From: Xenorhabdus thuongxuanensis | GTDB taxonomy: Bacteria; Pseudomonadota; Gammaproteobacteria; Enterobacterales; Enterobacteriaceae | Length of the DNA stretch: 64,000 nt | NCBI RefSeq assembly: GCF_001908095.1 | Contig: NZ_MKGR01000001.1 | Span: 62,001 to 126,000 of the forward strand | Direction of reading: 5' to 3' | Shown here: positions 1 to 10,778 of the stretch, piece after piece | How the letters are laid out: the number at the start of each line of letters is the position of its first letter | Position numbering within the stretch: position 1 is the stretch's first letter | Notes under the pieces: model-generated | The model's input: the letters and a program-made list of their open reading frames with translations, nothing else | Database searches by the model: none | Told to the model about the DNA's origin: nothing | Translations under genes and position numbers: made by a program

Positions 1-636
1 CCTTAATTGTTCGAGCATTTCGATACTTTCCAATGGACTCGGTTCCCACTGAATATAGCGTCGAATAAACCCTGCCCGATACGCATAAATTCCAATATGA
101 CGCAAGAAGTGGTCTCCAATACTCTCTGTTGATTGCATAAAACGATCACGTTCCCACGGGATAGTCGCGCGAGAAAAATAGAGAGCATAACCTTGCGAAT
201 TCATTACAACTTTGACAGCATTAGGATTAAATGCCTCTTCCGCATCTTGGATCTGCACGGCAAGCGTTGCCATCCCTGCATTACTGCTAGCCAAATTATC
301 AGCCACCTGCTTGATGATCTGTTCTGGAATAAGGGGTTCATCACCCTGAACATTCACAATAATGTCATCATCAGCAAATTGGTATTTATCGATAACCTCA
401 GCCAAACGCTCTGTACCTGAATGGTGACTTTCGCGTGTCATGCAAGCCTCACCGCCTGCGGCAGTCACTGCATCAAAAACTTCTTGATTATCTGTCGCCA
501 CAATAACCCGATCAGCACCAGAACGGGCAGCCCGTTCCATCACACGCACAACCATTGGCTTACCATGAATATCAGCCAATGGTTTTCCAGGTAAACGGGT
601 TGAGGAAAAACGTGCCGGAATGATAACGGTAAACAT
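1..636 (-). CDS. kdsB: 3-deoxy-manno-octulosonate cytidylyltransferase (partial, 3' end outside window)
   Basis: KdsB activates Kdo to CMP-Kdo for the LPS inner core in the cytoplasm. The frame opens with ATG at 634-636 and stays open for 212 codons to the window edge; the family is about 250 residues, so roughly the last 40 residues are missing. The N-terminus reads [20 protein letters not shown], the nucleotidyltransferase signature with the Arg and Lys that bind CTP. Further on, [10 protein letters not shown] and GTERLAEV are typical of KdsB. It lies three bases downstream of the ycaR stop codon, so it is very probably the last gene of an lpxK-ycaR-kdsB transcript, as in E. coli. The identification is secure; only the end is unseen. 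Confidence 0.96.
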   Translation of the reverse strand, partial: MFTVIIPARFSSTRLPGKPLADIHGKPMVVRVMERAARSGADRVIVATDNQEVFDAVTAAGGEACMTRESHHSGTERLAEVIDKYQFADDDIIVNVQGDEPLIPEQIIKQVADNLASSNAGMATLAVQIQDAEEAFNPNAVKVVMNSQGYALYFSRATIPWERDRFMQSTESIGDHFLRHIGIYAYRAGFIRRYIQWEPSPLESIEMLEQLR

Positions 637-639
637 GAA

Positions 640-819
640 TTATTGATTTTCCTCTGTAGGCAAGGCACGTGCTTCATTCTCTAACAACACAGGGATGCCA
701 TCACGGAAGGGAAAAGCGAGACGATCAAACTTGCAAATCAGTTCAAAGTTTTCTTTATCATAACTGAGCTTGCCGTGACATAGCGGACAAGCAATGATTT
801 CGAGTAAACGGTGATCCAT
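640..819 (-). CDS. ycaR: YcaR, small Trm112/UPF0434-family protein
   Basis: This 59-residue gene starts [18 protein letters not shown] and ends TEENQ. It matches the Trm112-like UPF0434 family, found between lpxK and kdsB in enterobacteria. A CPLC pair at residues 11-14 and a later Cys in ELICKFD could bind a metal, while the motif [13 protein letters not shown] is the hallmark of the family. A precise biochemical role is not established. The gene sits between lpxK (about 130 bases upstream on the minus strand) and kdsB (three bases downstream), which supports co-expression with the lipid A/Kdo genes. Start codon: the first ATG gives exactly the conserved MDHRLLEI N-terminus. Confidence 0.93.
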   Translation of the reverse strand: MDHRLLEIIACPLCHGKLSYDKENFELICKFDRLAFPFRDGIPVLLENEARALPTEENQ

Positions 820-946
820 ATATCCCCCAAGTAACGGGTCCTAAATTTGATGTGGCTCAGAATACCATAAGCAATGTATCACCGTTAACTTTGTTGCTTT
901 GTTTAATTTCCCTTATTTTGTTTAGTATGGTGAGAATAGCCCAGTA

Positions 947-1942
947 TTATTGGCGAGCATTTAATTCTGGAAGTAAGTTACAGATATCATCCAATACCTT
1001 TTGCCCTTTTTCCTCTGGAAATTCAGCGTGTACAGGTAAATACCACCAGTTAGGTTGCGCAAATTGGAAACATTTAACCGCATCTTTTTCTGTCATCAAT
1101 AAATTTTGATCACTATTTGCCAGAGCCAATAATTGAGATTTTTCGTACGCCTGATGATCAGCAAAAGCGTGTGTTTTCTGTAAATTAGCCCCTAATTGCT
1201 GTAATGTTGCAAAAAAACGCGGGGGATGACCAATCCCAGCCATCGCAATACCATTGGGAATATCAGTGACTTTTCGTGTTTCCCCTGTCAGCAAATTAAC
1301 TACCAAATTGCCTTTGAGGGTCATGGGTAATTCACCGGCTTCTGGTGTTCCACCATTAACGATGATGGTATTAACACTATTCAAGCGCCCCGCCAATTCT
1401 CGCATAGGGCCAGCAGGTAGCCAGCAGCCATTACCAAAACGACGAACGCCATCAATCACCACAATCTCATAATCACGCTGCAAGGCATAATGTTGAAGGC
1501 CATCATCGGTAATGACAATATCAACCGGAGCGTGTGCCAATAATGCCTGAATGGCTTCGGCTCGTTTTGGTGCCACCGCAACAGGTACACCAGTACGACG
1601 ACGAATTAAAACAGGTTCATCTCCTGCTTGTACCGTTGCTACTTCATCGGTAACCAGTAGCGGGTAATGTTCCGACTTCCCGCCATAACCACGCGAAACA
1701 ACGCCAACCCGATAGCCTTTTTGCTGCAACTGTTCAACCAGCCAAATAACAACCGGGGTTTTGCCATTTCCCCCTGCTGTCAAGTTACCGACAACAACAA
1801 CAGGCACTGGTGCTTTCCAGGAGCGGCTCAATCCTAGTTTATAGCTTAAACGCCGCAAACCACTTAATAGCCCATAAAGGGCTGATAATGGTAATAATAT
1901 GATGTAAAACCATGAGCGGCCTGACCATATGCGTTCAATCAT
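947..1942 (-). CDS. lpxK: tetraacyldisaccharide 4'-kinase
   Basis: LpxK phosphorylates the 4' position of the lipid A precursor DS-1-P to give lipid IVA, at the inner face of the cytoplasmic membrane. The 331-residue protein has a hydrophobic N-terminal anchor at about residues 11-29, then a P-loop [12 protein letters not shown] at about 52-63. The motif [13 protein letters not shown] follows near residue 147, and all are family hallmarks. Its start overlaps the msbA stop by four bases (ATGA), the classic msbA-lpxK coupling, so flippase and kinase are translated together. Length agrees with E. coli (328). No anomalies are seen. Confidence 0.97.
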   Translation of the reverse strand: MIERIWSGRSWFYIILLPLSALYGLLSGLRRLSYKLGLSRSWKAPVPVVVVGNLTAGGNGKTPVVIWLVEQLQQKGYRVGVVSRGYGGKSEHYPLLVTDEVATVQAGDEPVLIRRRTGVPVAVAPKRAEAIQALLAHAPVDIVITDDGLQHYALQRDYEIVVIDGVRRFGNGCWLPAGPMRELAGRLNSVNTIIVNGGTPEAGELPMTLKGNLVVNLLTGETRKVTDIPNGIAMAGIGHPPRFFATLQQLGANLQKTHAFADHQAYEKSQLLALANSDQNLLMTEKDAVKCFQFAQPNWWYLPVHAEFPEEKGQKVLDDICNLLPELNARQ

Positions 1943-3684
1943 TGGCCAAATTGCATCCTATGTAACTGTGCATATGCGCCATCATGTTGCAACAGAGTCG
2001 CATGATTACCTCTTTCTATGATATTTCCATCTTCAATAACGATAATTTCATCGGCATTTTCAATAGTAGAAAGACGGTGAGCGATGACCAATGAAGTTCT
2101 GTTTTTCTGCAATTCATCTAATGCAGCCTGAATCGCACGTTCAGATTCTGTATCCAATGCAGAGGTTGCTTCATCCAAAATTAAGATCGGAGAATCACGC
2201 AATAAAGCACGGGCAATGGCAATACGCTGACGCTGTCCCCCAGAAAGCAAAACACCATTTTCACCAATCATGGTATCAAGGCCGTTATCCATTTTTTTGA
2301 TAAAGTCCATTGCATAAGCCATTTCTGCCGCCCGTTCTATCTCTTCACGGCTAAAGCATCCTTCGCTGGCGTAAGCAATGTTATTGGCAACCGTATCATT
2401 GAATAGATGGACATTTTGCGATACCAACGCGATTTGGTTACGCAATGAAGCCAGCGTATATTCACGCAGATCATGACCATCTAAGACTATCTTCCCTTCA
2501 TTTACGTCATAAAAACGAGTAAGAAGATTGGCAATTGTCGATTTACCTGATCCTGAACGCCCAACCAATGCAATCGTTTTTCCCGCCGGTATCGTCATTG
2601 AAATATTTTTCAGTACCGGATGATCCTTGGTTGGATAACAGAAAGTAACATTACGGAACTCAATGTTGCCTTTTGCCTTTTTGATCTCCAGTTTACCTTC
2701 GTCTTTTTCCTGTTCCATATCCAAGATAGTAAATAAGGTCTGGCATGCAGCCATACCACGTTGGAATTGGGAATTAACATTAGTCAGAGATTTCAATGGG
2801 CGCATCAGGGCAATCATGGATGAAAATACAACGGTGATTTTCCCTGCGGTTAAGGCACCCATAATTTCAGGGAAACTGGCCGCATACAGGATAAACGCCA
2901 GCGCAAAAGAAGCAATAAGCTGGATAATCGGGTCTGAAATGGAATCAGCAGATACCATCTTCATACCCTGCTGGCGCATATGATTGCTGACTTTGTTGAA
3001 ACGTTCAGTTTCAACTTTTTGACCACCAAAAATTAAAACTTCTTTATGCCCTTTCAGCATCTGTTCAGCACTGGTTGTCACCATCCCCATGCTGCTCTGC
3101 ATATTTTTACTGATATTACGGAAACGCACGGAAACAAGGCGAATAACCCCCGCAACTATCGGCGCAATGACAATCAAAATAAGGGAGAGTTCCCAACTGT
3201 AATAGAACATCAGTATAAACAGGCCAATAATTGATGCCCCTTCCCTAACAACCGTCACTAATGCACCGGAAGAAGAAGAAGCAACCTGTTCTGAATCGTA
3301 TGTAATACGGGAAAGCAAGGTTCCCGTGGATTGCTGGTCAAAGAAGGAAACAGGCATTCCCATCATATGATTGAACAGACGCCGACGCATCTGCATGACC
3401 ACTTTGCCTGATACCCAAGAGAGACAATAACTTGATATAAAACCAGATATGCCACGCAACAACATCAATCCGATGACAACCAGTGGCATCCACTTTAATA
3501 CACTAATGTCTGCCTTACCAAAACCCTCATCAAGCAAAGGCTTCAACAAGGAAAGCATCAATGTATCACCGGCAGCATTAAGGACTAACGCAACCGCCGA
3601 GACTATCAGGCCGATTTTAAAAGGGGTGATGATCGGCCACAATCGACGAAAGGTCTGCCAGGTAGAAAGGTCTTTATCATTCAT
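1939..3684 (-). CDS. msbA: lipid A flippase, ABC transporter MsbA
   Basis: MsbA is a homodimeric inner-membrane ABC exporter that flips lipid A-core from the inner to the outer leaflet. The 581-residue protein has six transmembrane segments in residues 1-320 and a C-terminal nucleotide-binding domain. That domain shows Walker [10 protein letters not shown] near residue 375, signature LSGGQRQR, Walker [13 protein letters not shown] and the switch histidine in VIAHRLST. Length equals the E. coli protein (582). It overlaps lpxK by four bases and lies 38 bases downstream of comEC, so a comEC-msbA-lpxK transcript is likely. Confidence 0.98.
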   Translation of the reverse strand: MNDKDLSTWQTFRRLWPIITPFKIGLIVSAVALVLNAAGDTLMLSLLKPLLDEGFGKADISVLKWMPLVVIGLMLLRGISGFISSYCLSWVSGKVVMQMRRRLFNHMMGMPVSFFDQQSTGTLLSRITYDSEQVASSSSGALVTVVREGASIIGLFILMFYYSWELSLILIVIAPIVAGVIRLVSVRFRNISKNMQSSMGMVTTSAEQMLKGHKEVLIFGGQKVETERFNKVSNHMRQQGMKMVSADSISDPIIQLIASFALAFILYAASFPEIMGALTAGKITVVFSSMIALMRPLKSLTNVNSQFQRGMAACQTLFTILDMEQEKDEGKLEIKKAKGNIEFRNVTFCYPTKDHPVLKNISMTIPAGKTIALVGRSGSGKSTIANLLTRFYDVNEGKIVLDGHDLREYTLASLRNQIALVSQNVHLFNDTVANNIAYASEGCFSREEIERAAEMAYAMDFIKKMDNGLDTMIGENGVLLSGGQRQRIAIARALLRDSPILILDEATSALDTESERAIQAALDELQKNRTSLVIAHRLSTIENADEIIVIEDGNIIERGNHATLLQHDGAYAQLHRMQFGQ

Positions 3685-3722
3685 TATTGAGTTACCAAAA
3701 CCAAAAGAAATAGCGAGTCATT

Positions 3723-6068
3723 CTACTCATGATCGCCACGAATACCAAACCACTGATGATACCACCGTGATACTATTTGTTGTCGATAACCTTTTAATTT
3801 AATGTCATCGCGATAAAAATAGCCGGTTATCTGACCAGAAACGGCTGTACTATGCCATTCAATTCCAGCATTTTTATAGCGTTGTTTCACTTTCACAGAA
3901 GGCAGTCTCCACGGGCTATAGCGTGCAACTGAAGCCAAAGCATATTGAGGCATAACTCTGCGTATAAATGCCGAAGTAGAGGAGGTGTTACTCCCATGAT
4001 GAGGTACTTGTAATATTGTTGTATGCAAATGATTCTTTTCAAGCTCCAATAAGCGGTATTCACCCCGCTTTTCCAAATCTCCTGTTAATAATAGACTGTA
4101 CTTACCGTCATCAATACGGATCACGCAAGATTGATCATTGCCAACTATAGCCGTCTTTTCTGGTGGCCAGAGAACGGCAAAATTTAATCCCTGCCATGTC
4201 CACTGTTCACCACGGACACAAGGTAAATGCGCCTGAGTTGAGGAAGGGCTTCTAATTTGGCTATCAGGATACTTTTCAATGAGATATTCCATTCCTCCTA
4301 TATGATCCAAATGATCATGGCTCAGAATTATTTGCTCTGGTGTTAACCGATGCCAACGTAAATAAGGTTCAATAACTTTTTCTGCCATGCTGCCCGTTTC
4401 CCAACGATTGCCTGTATCAAAAACAATCGCTTTTTCTCCCTTATCAATGACCACAGCTAATCCATGCCCCACATCCAGCATTGAAAAACGCCATTGAAAA
4501 TCATTGGGACGCTTGGAATAACACGCAATAACTCCAATACAAACGCCCAACAACCATTTATAAGATCTCCACCAACCTAAGCGCCAAATCACAACAAAAA
4601 ACCAGCCTACTAACGTAGTGACAATAGGGTAGTGCCCTGTTTCAAACCATGAATGCGCCAAGATAGGTAAAGGTGCCAAAGCAAATAAAATGCTGTAATC
4701 AACAAGTTGCCATAAAAATGGTTGGATAACCGGAAGAAATATACAAACTATCCCCAACATAACCAATGGAACAGATAAAAAAGAGATAATCGGTACGGCC
4801 CATAGATTAGCCACCAATGATGCAATATTAACGCTCTGAAATAACAAAAGCTGCAACGGTAACAACATTAGCAACATGCCCAACTGCATATGCAGCCCGC
4901 GCAGCCATGACCACTGCCAACCCTGACGTATTTTTCCTGGCAAAGGCATCCAATAAAACCAAAATAACAGTGACATCACTGCAGTAAATGAGAGCCAGAA
5001 ACTGTCAGAAAGTATTGCCAAAGGATCGAAAAATAAAATAAGTGCGGCACTCCATAAAGCCCATTGCCATGAAAAACAAAGTCGGCTTTTACACCGTAAA
5101 TAAATCCACAAGGTCAATCCTAATATTGCCCGAACGGCTGGAATCCCCCAACCAGACAACCATCCATACAGCATTGCGGTTAACCAGCCCATGATCAATG
5201 GAAAGCGAAACCCAATCCATTTTGCAGGAAAGAAAAATTGCGTCATTCTTGCAAAACTCCAGCCAAATAAGCTGGCCATTGCAATATGCAGCCCTGAAAT
5301 GGCCATCAAATGAGCAATACCTGTCTGCTGTAATAGCAAGCGAGTGGATTTATCTAACCATGCCCTTTCACCAAACGAAAGTGCTAATGCAATACCAGCC
5401 TGTTTTAACGACTGAATGTTTGGTAATAACTTATTAATGAAATATTGCCGAAGGTTACAGTTTTTATCGAGTGGTTTTGCCTCAATAATTTTTCCATTCA
5501 ATGGCTGGCGAACAGAAAGTGAATATCGTTGGCTATCAAAATTACCATGATTTAATTGAGCATGAACAGGCCTGAGTTTCATTGTCACCTGCCATTTCTG
5601 ACCGGCACATAACAACTCTTGAGAGTTCCATAATACTGACGCATATAAGGCAGGAGTAATATATTTTCCATCACTCTCAATCAGCTTAATACGATAGCGT
5701 GCTTTTTTATCATCCTCCTTCGTGTTATTTTCCAACGATACACTATCAATCATAACAATTGCAGTGCGGGAAGTTTCACTGAAATAAGTGACTTGTGCCA
5801 ATATATGATGACCATGCCAACATCCAAAAATAAACGCCCATAATCCTAATGATATTAGTCGTATAATGTTATTAGGAAAAAATAACAAGCAAAATGCAAT
5901 GATAATCAGGTTTTGGACGACTCTTTGTTGAGGAAGCTCTGCAAGGAATAATAAGGGAAAAATTCCCAATATAATGGCTAATGCAGCCAAATTTAGACTG
6001 ATAAGTGGCGTCGGTTTTCGCCAAGTGGTGAATAAATAGGTAAAAAGAGAAAATATTATAGGCTGCAT
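3723..6068 (-). CDS. comEC: ComEC/Rec2 family DNA-uptake membrane protein (YcaI)
   Basis: ComEC proteins form the inner-membrane channel that passes single-stranded DNA into the cytoplasm; in enterobacteria the protein is needed for use of DNA as a nutrient. This 781-residue copy has an N-terminal membrane pair, a soluble DUF4131-like segment, and the polytopic competence domain that includes MAISGLHIAM. A C-terminal metallo-beta-lactamase-like domain begins near residue 510. The metal motif HDHLDH is intact at about residues 581-586, so a nuclease activity is possible. The position just upstream of msbA is the same as E. coli ycaI. No truncation is visible, and it is slightly longer than the E. 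coli protein (754). Confidence 0.93.
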   Translation of the reverse strand: MQPIIFSLFTYLFTTWRKPTPLISLNLAALAIILGIFPLLFLAELPQQRVVQNLIIIAFCLLFFPNNIIRLISLGLWAFIFGCWHGHHILAQVTYFSETSRTAIVMIDSVSLENNTKEDDKKARYRIKLIESDGKYITPALYASVLWNSQELLCAGQKWQVTMKLRPVHAQLNHGNFDSQRYSLSVRQPLNGKIIEAKPLDKNCNLRQYFINKLLPNIQSLKQAGIALALSFGERAWLDKSTRLLLQQTGIAHLMAISGLHIAMASLFGWSFARMTQFFFPAKWIGFRFPLIMGWLTAMLYGWLSGWGIPAVRAILGLTLWIYLRCKSRLCFSWQWALWSAALILFFDPLAILSDSFWLSFTAVMSLLFWFYWMPLPGKIRQGWQWSWLRGLHMQLGMLLMLLPLQLLLFQSVNIASLVANLWAVPIISFLSVPLVMLGIVCIFLPVIQPFLWQLVDYSILFALAPLPILAHSWFETGHYPIVTTLVGWFFVVIWRLGWWRSYKWLLGVCIGVIACYSKRPNDFQWRFSMLDVGHGLAVVIDKGEKAIVFDTGNRWETGSMAEKVIEPYLRWHRLTPEQIILSHDHLDHIGGMEYLIEKYPDSQIRSPSSTQAHLPCVRGEQWTWQGLNFAVLWPPEKTAIVGNDQSCVIRIDDGKYSLLLTGDLEKRGEYRLLELEKNHLHTTILQVPHHGSNTSSTSAFIRRVMPQYALASVARYSPWRLPSVKVKQRYKNAGIEWHSTAVSGQITGYFYRDDIKLKGYRQQIVSRWYHQWFGIRGDHE

Positions 6069-6235
6069 CCATTATGTCTCTGTGCTGATATTCCATTCAC
6101 GCAAGAGAGATTATTACACAGTAGTTCTTATCGCTAGTTAGAGAAATGTTATTGTGGAGTCGCTTCGCAAATTAACTTTTAAGCAGAAGAAACGATTCAA
6201 AAAAATACATCTATTCTCACAAAAACCAGAAACAC

Positions 6236-6261
6236 AAAAAACGGCACCCTAGGGCGCCGTT
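6236..6261 (-). terminator. rho-independent terminator of ihfB
   Basis: The palindrome aacggcaccct/agggcgccgtt spans 6240-6261. One pair is A-C when read on the plus strand but U-G when transcribed on the minus strand, so the stem forms properly only in the ihfB-direction RNA. It is followed by a run of six U residues. It lies about 27 bases past the ihfB stop. Confidence 0.85.
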
Positions 6262-6287
6262 AATTTAATTAAGTAATAACTGATATC

Positions 6288-6578
6288 TTAGCTATCGCTA
6301 TAGATATTCACGCGGTCACGCAATTCTTTACCGGGTTTAAAGTGAGGAACGTATTTACCATCCAATTCCACCTTATCACCTGTTTTTGGATTACGGCCCA
6401 CACGCGGAGCTCGGTAGTGAAGAGAAAAGCTGCCGAATCCGCGAACTTCAATACGTTCACCTGCGGCTAGTGTTTCTGCCATATGATCAAGCATTTCTTT
6501 CACTGCATCTTCAACGGCTTTGGCCGGCATGTGAGATTGCTGCTCTGCAAGTCTTTCGATTAATTCAGACTTGGTCAT
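6288..6578 (-). CDS. ihfB: integration host factor subunit beta
   Basis: IhfB pairs with IhfA to form a sequence-specific DNA-bending protein of the HU family, used in recombination, replication and promoter architecture. The 96-residue protein starts [14 protein letters not shown] and contains [20 protein letters not shown], the beta-arm with the intercalating Pro. E. coli IhfB is 94 residues. A good Shine-Dalgarno (GGGAGGTACC before ATG) fixes the start. It follows rpsA, as in E. coli, separated by a strong inverted repeat (6603-6636), and is followed by its own terminator. Confidence 0.97.
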   Translation of the reverse strand: MTKSELIERLAEQQSHMPAKAVEDAVKEMLDHMAETLAAGERIEVRGFGSFSLHYRAPRVGRNPKTGDKVELDGKYVPHFKPGKELRDRVNIYSDS

Positions 6579-6602
6579 GGTACCTCCCTAAACTACCGTA
6601 TT

Positions 6603-6636
6603 CGGGTAATATTCTCTTTATAGAGAATATTACCCG
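6603..6636 (-). repeat. perfect 15-bp inverted repeat in the rpsA-ihfB spacer
   Basis: The arms 6603-6617 and 6622-6636 are exact reverse complements around a 4-base loop (ttat). In the transcript the hairpin starts 16 bases after the rpsA stop and ends 24 bases before ihfB. No U-tract follows it, so it looks more like an RNA processing or stabilising hairpin, or a weak attenuator, than a classical terminator. A DNA operator cannot be excluded. Confidence 0.7.
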
Positions 6637-6652
6637 CCGTTATTGACTTAGA

Positions 6653-8326
6653 TTATTCGCCTTTAGCTGCTTTGAAAGCTTCAGCCATTGCGTTGTTAGC
6701 GAAGTTTGTGTCTTCTTGTTTGTTCACAGAAGCGATAGCGTCTTTTTCATCAGCTTCGTCTTTTGCACGAACAGACAGGTTGATTACGCGGTTTTTGCGA
6801 TCAACGCCAACATATTTAGCTTCAACTTCATCGCCAACGTTCAGAACTTGAGTTGCATCTTCAACGCGGTCACGAGAAGCTTCTGATGCACGCAGGTAAC
6901 CTTCAACGCCGTCAGCTAATTCAACTGTAGCACCTTTTGCGTCAACTGCAGTGACTTTACCAGTAACAATTACACCTTTCTTGTTTACAGACAGGTAATT
7001 GTTGAATGGATCTTCTGCCAGTTGCTTGATGCCCAGAGAGATACGCTCACGCTCTGCATCTACTTGCAGAACTACAGCAGCGATTTCGTCGCCTTTTTTG
7101 TATTCACGAACTGCTTCTTCACCTGCAACGTTCCAGGAGATGTCAGACAGGTGAACCAGACCGTCGATTCCGCCTTCCAGACCGATGAAGATACCGAAGT
7201 CAGTGATAGACTTGATTTTACCTTCAACGCGATCGTTCTTGTTGTGCGTCTCAGCAAATTGCTGCCAAGGGTTAGCTTTGCACTGTTTCAAACCCAGAGA
7301 GATACGACGACGTTCTTCATCGATATCCAGAACCATAACTTCCACAACGTCACCAACGTTAACAACTTTGGATGGGTGGATGTTCTTGTTGGTCCAATCC
7401 ATTTCTGAAACGTGTACCAGACCTTCAACGCCCTCTTCGATTTCAACGAAGCAGCCGTAATCAGTCAGGTTAGTTACGCGACCAGTCAGTTTAGTACTTT
7501 CTGGATAACGTTTAGCGATTGCTACCCATGGATCTTCACCCAGTTGTTTCAGACCCAGAGATACGCGAGTACGCTCACGGTCGAATTTCAGTACCTTAAC
7601 TGTGATTTCATCGCCCACATTGACGATTTCGCTTGGGTGTTTAACACGTTTCCAAGCCATATCAGTAATGTGCAGCAGGCCATCAACGCCGCCCAGATCA
7701 ACGAATGCACCGTAGTCAGTCAGGTTCTTAACGATACCTTTAACTTCCATGCCTTCTTGCAGGTTTTCCAGCAGTTGATCGCGTTCTGCGCTGTTTTCAG
7801 ATTCGATAACTGCACGACGAGAAACAACTACGTTGTTGCGTTTCTGATCCAGCTTGATGACTTTGAACTCAAGCTCTTTGCCTTCAAGGTGAGCAGTGTC
7901 ACGAACTGGGCGAACGTCAACCAGTGAACCAGGCAGGAACGCACGGATACCGTTCAGTTCTACAGTGAAGCCACCTTTTACTTTGCCATTGATAATACCA
8001 GTGACAGTTTCAGCTTCTTCGTATGCTTTTTCCAGCATCAGCCATGCTTCGTGACGTTTCGCTTTCTCACGAGACAGGATAGTTTCACCGAAACCATCTT
8101 CTACCGCATCCAAAGCTACGTCGATTTCATCGCCAACTTGAATTTCCAGCTCACCTTGAGCATTTTTGAATTGTTCTACAGGAATTGCAGATTCTGATTT
8201 CAGGCCTGCGTCAACCAATACAACGTCTTTATCGATAGCAACCACAACACCACGAACGATGGCGCCTGGACGAGTTTCGATAGCCTGTAGGGATTCTTCA
8301 AAGAGTTGAGCAAAAGATTCTGTCAT
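6653..8326 (-). CDS. rpsA: 30S ribosomal protein S1
   Basis: S1 binds mRNA and loads it on the 30S subunit. The 557-residue protein holds six S1 (OB-fold) repeats spread over about residues 20-520; the repeated phrases [33 protein letters not shown] and [17 protein letters not shown] mark three of them. The start was set at ATG 8324-8326 because [13 protein letters not shown] is the universal N-terminus; an in-frame ATG five codons upstream is ignored. There is no strong Shine-Dalgarno before this ATG, which is typical of rpsA, whose leader is read through structure and repressed by free S1. cmk lies 195 bases upstream, ihfB downstream, as in E. coli. Confidence 0.98.
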   Translation of the reverse strand: MTESFAQLFEESLQAIETRPGAIVRGVVVAIDKDVVLVDAGLKSESAIPVEQFKNAQGELEIQVGDEIDVALDAVEDGFGETILSREKAKRHEAWLMLEKAYEEAETVTGIINGKVKGGFTVELNGIRAFLPGSLVDVRPVRDTAHLEGKELEFKVIKLDQKRNNVVVSRRAVIESENSAERDQLLENLQEGMEVKGIVKNLTDYGAFVDLGGVDGLLHITDMAWKRVKHPSEIVNVGDEITVKVLKFDRERTRVSLGLKQLGEDPWVAIAKRYPESTKLTGRVTNLTDYGCFVEIEEGVEGLVHVSEMDWTNKNIHPSKVVNVGDVVEVMVLDIDEERRRISLGLKQCKANPWQQFAETHNKNDRVEGKIKSITDFGIFIGLEGGIDGLVHLSDISWNVAGEEAVREYKKGDEIAAVVLQVDAERERISLGIKQLAEDPFNNYLSVNKKGVIVTGKVTAVDAKGATVELADGVEGYLRASEASRDRVEDATQVLNVGDEVEAKYVGVDRKNRVINLSVRAKDEADEKDAIASVNKQEDTNFANNAMAEAFKAAKGE

Positions 8327-8521
8327 GTTTATGATCTTCAAGATTTTTAATTAACGTCCATTTAGCTTCCAGCCGAATGGGGTTGTTTTACATACCTCGC
8401 AACTTTTCCCTGTTACAAGGTGTTTTATAGTGTACCAGAATATTTCACTACCAATACACCAGAATTCTATATACATCTTCTCGATACACTACTGCAATAG
8501 TGTATTTGAGAAAATTAACGA

Positions 8522-9208
8522 CTATGCGGGTATTTCCAGCGCGTTTCTCACATAAGCCAGTGCTCTATCAATCACTTCTTCGATAGACATGCTGGTCGAA
8601 TCCAAGATCAATGCATCTTGTGCAGGCACTAAAGGCGCAACGACCCGATTGCGATCACGGAAGTCCCGTTCTTGTATCTCGGACAAAAGATTTTCAAAGT
8701 TAACACTAAAACCCCTCTCCTGCAACTGCAACATACGTCTGCGGGCGCGTTCTTCCGCACTTGCATCCAGAAATATTTTCACTGGCGCGTCGGGAAATAC
8801 GACTGTTCCCATATCACGTCCATCGGCTATCAGCCCAGGGGCAATGCGGAAAGCTCTCTGCCGACGTAAGAGTGCTTCACGGACACGTGGGAATGTCGCC
8901 GCCTGTGAAGCCGTATTTCCAACGGTTTCAGTACGAATTTCGTTGCTGACATCTTCGCCTTCCAGAATAACCCGGAGTTTACCATTTGCAGGCACAAAAC
9001 GAACATCCAGGTTTGCAGCCAGAGGAACCAGTGCGTCTTCAGACTGGATATCCACCTGATGATGGATGGCAGCCAGTGCCAATACACGATAAATGGCACC
9101 TGAATCAAGCAATTGCCAATCTAACGCTTCCGCCAATGCCTGACATAGTGTTCCCTTGCCAGCACCACTTGGCCCATCAACGGTTATTACTGGGGCTATC
9201 GCCGCCAT
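8522..9208 (-). CDS. cmk: cytidylate kinase
   Basis: Cmk phosphorylates CMP and dCMP, recycling CMP from lipid and RNA turnover. The 228-residue protein starts [20 protein letters not shown], which contains the P-loop GPSGAGKG. It carries the Cmk insert and [16 protein letters not shown]. Start choice: AGGAGG precedes two adjacent ATGs by 3 and 6 bases, and the second (9206-9208) gives both better spacing and the conserved N-terminus. A longer frame to 9253 is rejected. It sits between aroA and rpsA as in E. coli, where rpsA promoters lie in and after cmk. Confidence 0.96.
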   Translation of the reverse strand: MAAIAPVITVDGPSGAGKGTLCQALAEALDWQLLDSGAIYRVLALAAIHHQVDIQSEDALVPLAANLDVRFVPANGKLRVILEGEDVSNEIRTETVGNTASQAATFPRVREALLRRQRAFRIAPGLIADGRDMGTVVFPDAPVKIFLDASAEERARRRMLQLQERGFSVNFENLLSEIQERDFRDRNRVVAPLVPAQDALILDSTSMSIEEVIDRALAYVRNALEIPA

Positions 9209-9379
9209 CATTATCCTCCTTTTCGCATAACATTCGTATAACAGACAGGTCATTTACCGAATGCAAAAAATTGCTTAATTAGCAAGCAATAAAAACCTGT
9301 CTTATTATACGCGCTCAGCAAATGAGAGAAACAGGCAAGTCCCATTTATTTCTATCCCTACCTACTTTTGCTTCTCCAT

Positions 9380-10687
9380 CTATTTAGTGTACTGGCTGAG
9401 CTTTTCAAGCTGGTTGAAATAATCTGGGAATGTCTTTGCGGTACAGCCTGGATCAAGGATGGTGACTGGAGTATCCGACAGGGCTACCAACGAGAAACAC
9501 ATCGCAATGCGGTGATCATTATAGGTCTCAATTTCAGCATGATTGAGCTTTTCTGGCGGAGAAATTCGAATATAATCATGCCCCTCTTCCACTTCGGCAC
9601 CTATTTTTCTCAATTCAGTTGCCATTGCATTTAGCCGATCGGTTTCTTTTACCCGCCAATTGTAGATATTGCGGATAACGGTTTCTCCCTGTGCAAACAA
9701 TGCCGTTGTCGCAATCGTCATTGCCGCATCAGGAATAGCATTCATGTCCATATCAATACCTGTCAATGTACCGCGTTCGCATTCGACAAAATCATCTCCC
9801 CAACGAATAGTTGCCCCCATCTGCTCCAACACATTGGCAAATTTGGTATCCCCTTGCAGGCTATTTCTGCCAATGCCCGTGACACGAACGGTTCCACCTT
9901 TAATTGCCGCCGCAGCCAGAAAATAAGATGCCGATGAAGCATCGCCTTCTACCAGATACTGCCCCGGAGACAAATATTGCTGCTGACCTTGAATGTGAAA
10001 AACCTGATATTGTTCATTGTCTACCGTTACACCAAAACTTTTCATTAGTGCCAATGTAATATCAATATAAGGTTTAGAAACCAAATCACCTTGTATGTGA
10101 ATTTCCGTATCGTTTTTTGCCAATGGAGCTGCCATCAACAGAGCGGTCAGGAACTGGCTGGAAACAGTGCCATCAACGGTAATTTTTCCGCCTAAAAATC
10201 CCCCTTTGATATGTAAAGGCGGGTAATTTTCCTGCTCAAGATAATCAATTTCTGCTCCTCCCTGACGCAATGCATCGACCAAGTGACCAATTGGGCGTTC
10301 TTTCATACGAGGTTCACCGGTCAATACCACACTCATACCACTGTCTCCCAAACTGCTGTCCCCTAAACATAGAGCCGCGGCCAATGGGCGCATTGCTGTA
10401 CCTGCATTGCCCAAAAACAGTTCAATATCGCTTTTACCCGTAATGCGGCCTCCAATGCCATCTACTTCACAGATAGTACGATCGGCAGAGAGGCGATAGG
10501 AAATACCCAATACAGCCAGAGCATTAAGCATGTAACGGATATCATCGCTGTCCAACAAATTGGTCAATCGGGTTGTTCCTTTAGCAAGAGCAGCAAGTAA
10601 CAAAGCGCGGTTAGAAACGCTTTTAGAACCAGGCAAGTTAATTGTTCCATTAATATGGGAAATAGGTTGTAACGTCAGGGATTGCAT
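9380..10687 (-). CDS. aroA: 3-phosphoshikimate 1-carboxyvinyltransferase (EPSP synthase)
   Basis: AroA joins phosphoenolpyruvate to shikimate-3-phosphate, the sixth step of the aromatic pathway. The 435-residue protein shows [16 protein letters not shown] at about residues 20-35 (substrate-binding Lys, Ser and Arg) and [13 protein letters not shown]. It also carries [13 protein letters not shown] and the C-terminal [13 protein letters not shown], all of the class I, glyphosate-sensitive type. It follows serC by 91 bases and is presumably co-transcribed with it, as in enterobacteria generally. It is slightly longer than E. coli (427) without any obvious insertion. Confidence 0.97.
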   Translation of the reverse strand: MQSLTLQPISHINGTINLPGSKSVSNRALLLAALAKGTTRLTNLLDSDDIRYMLNALAVLGISYRLSADRTICEVDGIGGRITGKSDIELFLGNAGTAMRPLAAALCLGDSSLGDSGMSVVLTGEPRMKERPIGHLVDALRQGGAEIDYLEQENYPPLHIKGGFLGGKITVDGTVSSQFLTALLMAAPLAKNDTEIHIQGDLVSKPYIDITLALMKSFGVTVDNEQYQVFHIQGQQQYLSPGQYLVEGDASSASYFLAAAAIKGGTVRVTGIGRNSLQGDTKFANVLEQMGATIRWGDDFVECERGTLTGIDMDMNAIPDAAMTIATTALFAQGETVIRNIYNWRVKETDRLNAMATELRKIGAEVEEGHDYIRISPPEKLNHAEIETYNDHRIAMCFSLVALSDTPVTILDPGCTAKTFPDYFNQLEKLSQYTK

Positions 10688-10744
10688 AAAGAGAGGAATC
10701 TCCAGATATGATTTTAATTTTTAGGATAAATCGAGGATTTTGAG

Positions 10745-10769
10745 ATCGGGAGGTTTTATCCCTCCCGAT
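10745..10769 (-). repeat. intercistronic hairpin between serC and aroA
   Basis: The arms 10745-10753 and 10761-10769 pair over 9 bp with a 7-base loop. The hairpin lies 10 bases after the serC stop. No U-tract follows in the transcript, so it is probably a 3' stabiliser or partial attenuator inside the serC-aroA operon. Confidence 0.6.
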
Positions 10770-10778
10770 AATAAAAAA

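Noticed and set aside
133-420. 95-codon frame on the plus strand at the left edge
   Set aside because: Antisense to kdsB, whose reading frame and motifs are certain.
7412-7927. 171-codon frame antisense to rpsA
   Set aside because: It lies wholly inside the well-identified rpsA gene, has no recognisable motif and reflects codon-bias mirror reading.
8589-9059. 156-codon Ser/Arg-rich frame antisense to cmk
   Set aside because: It overlaps the certain cmk gene, and its composition is typical of an antisense artefact.
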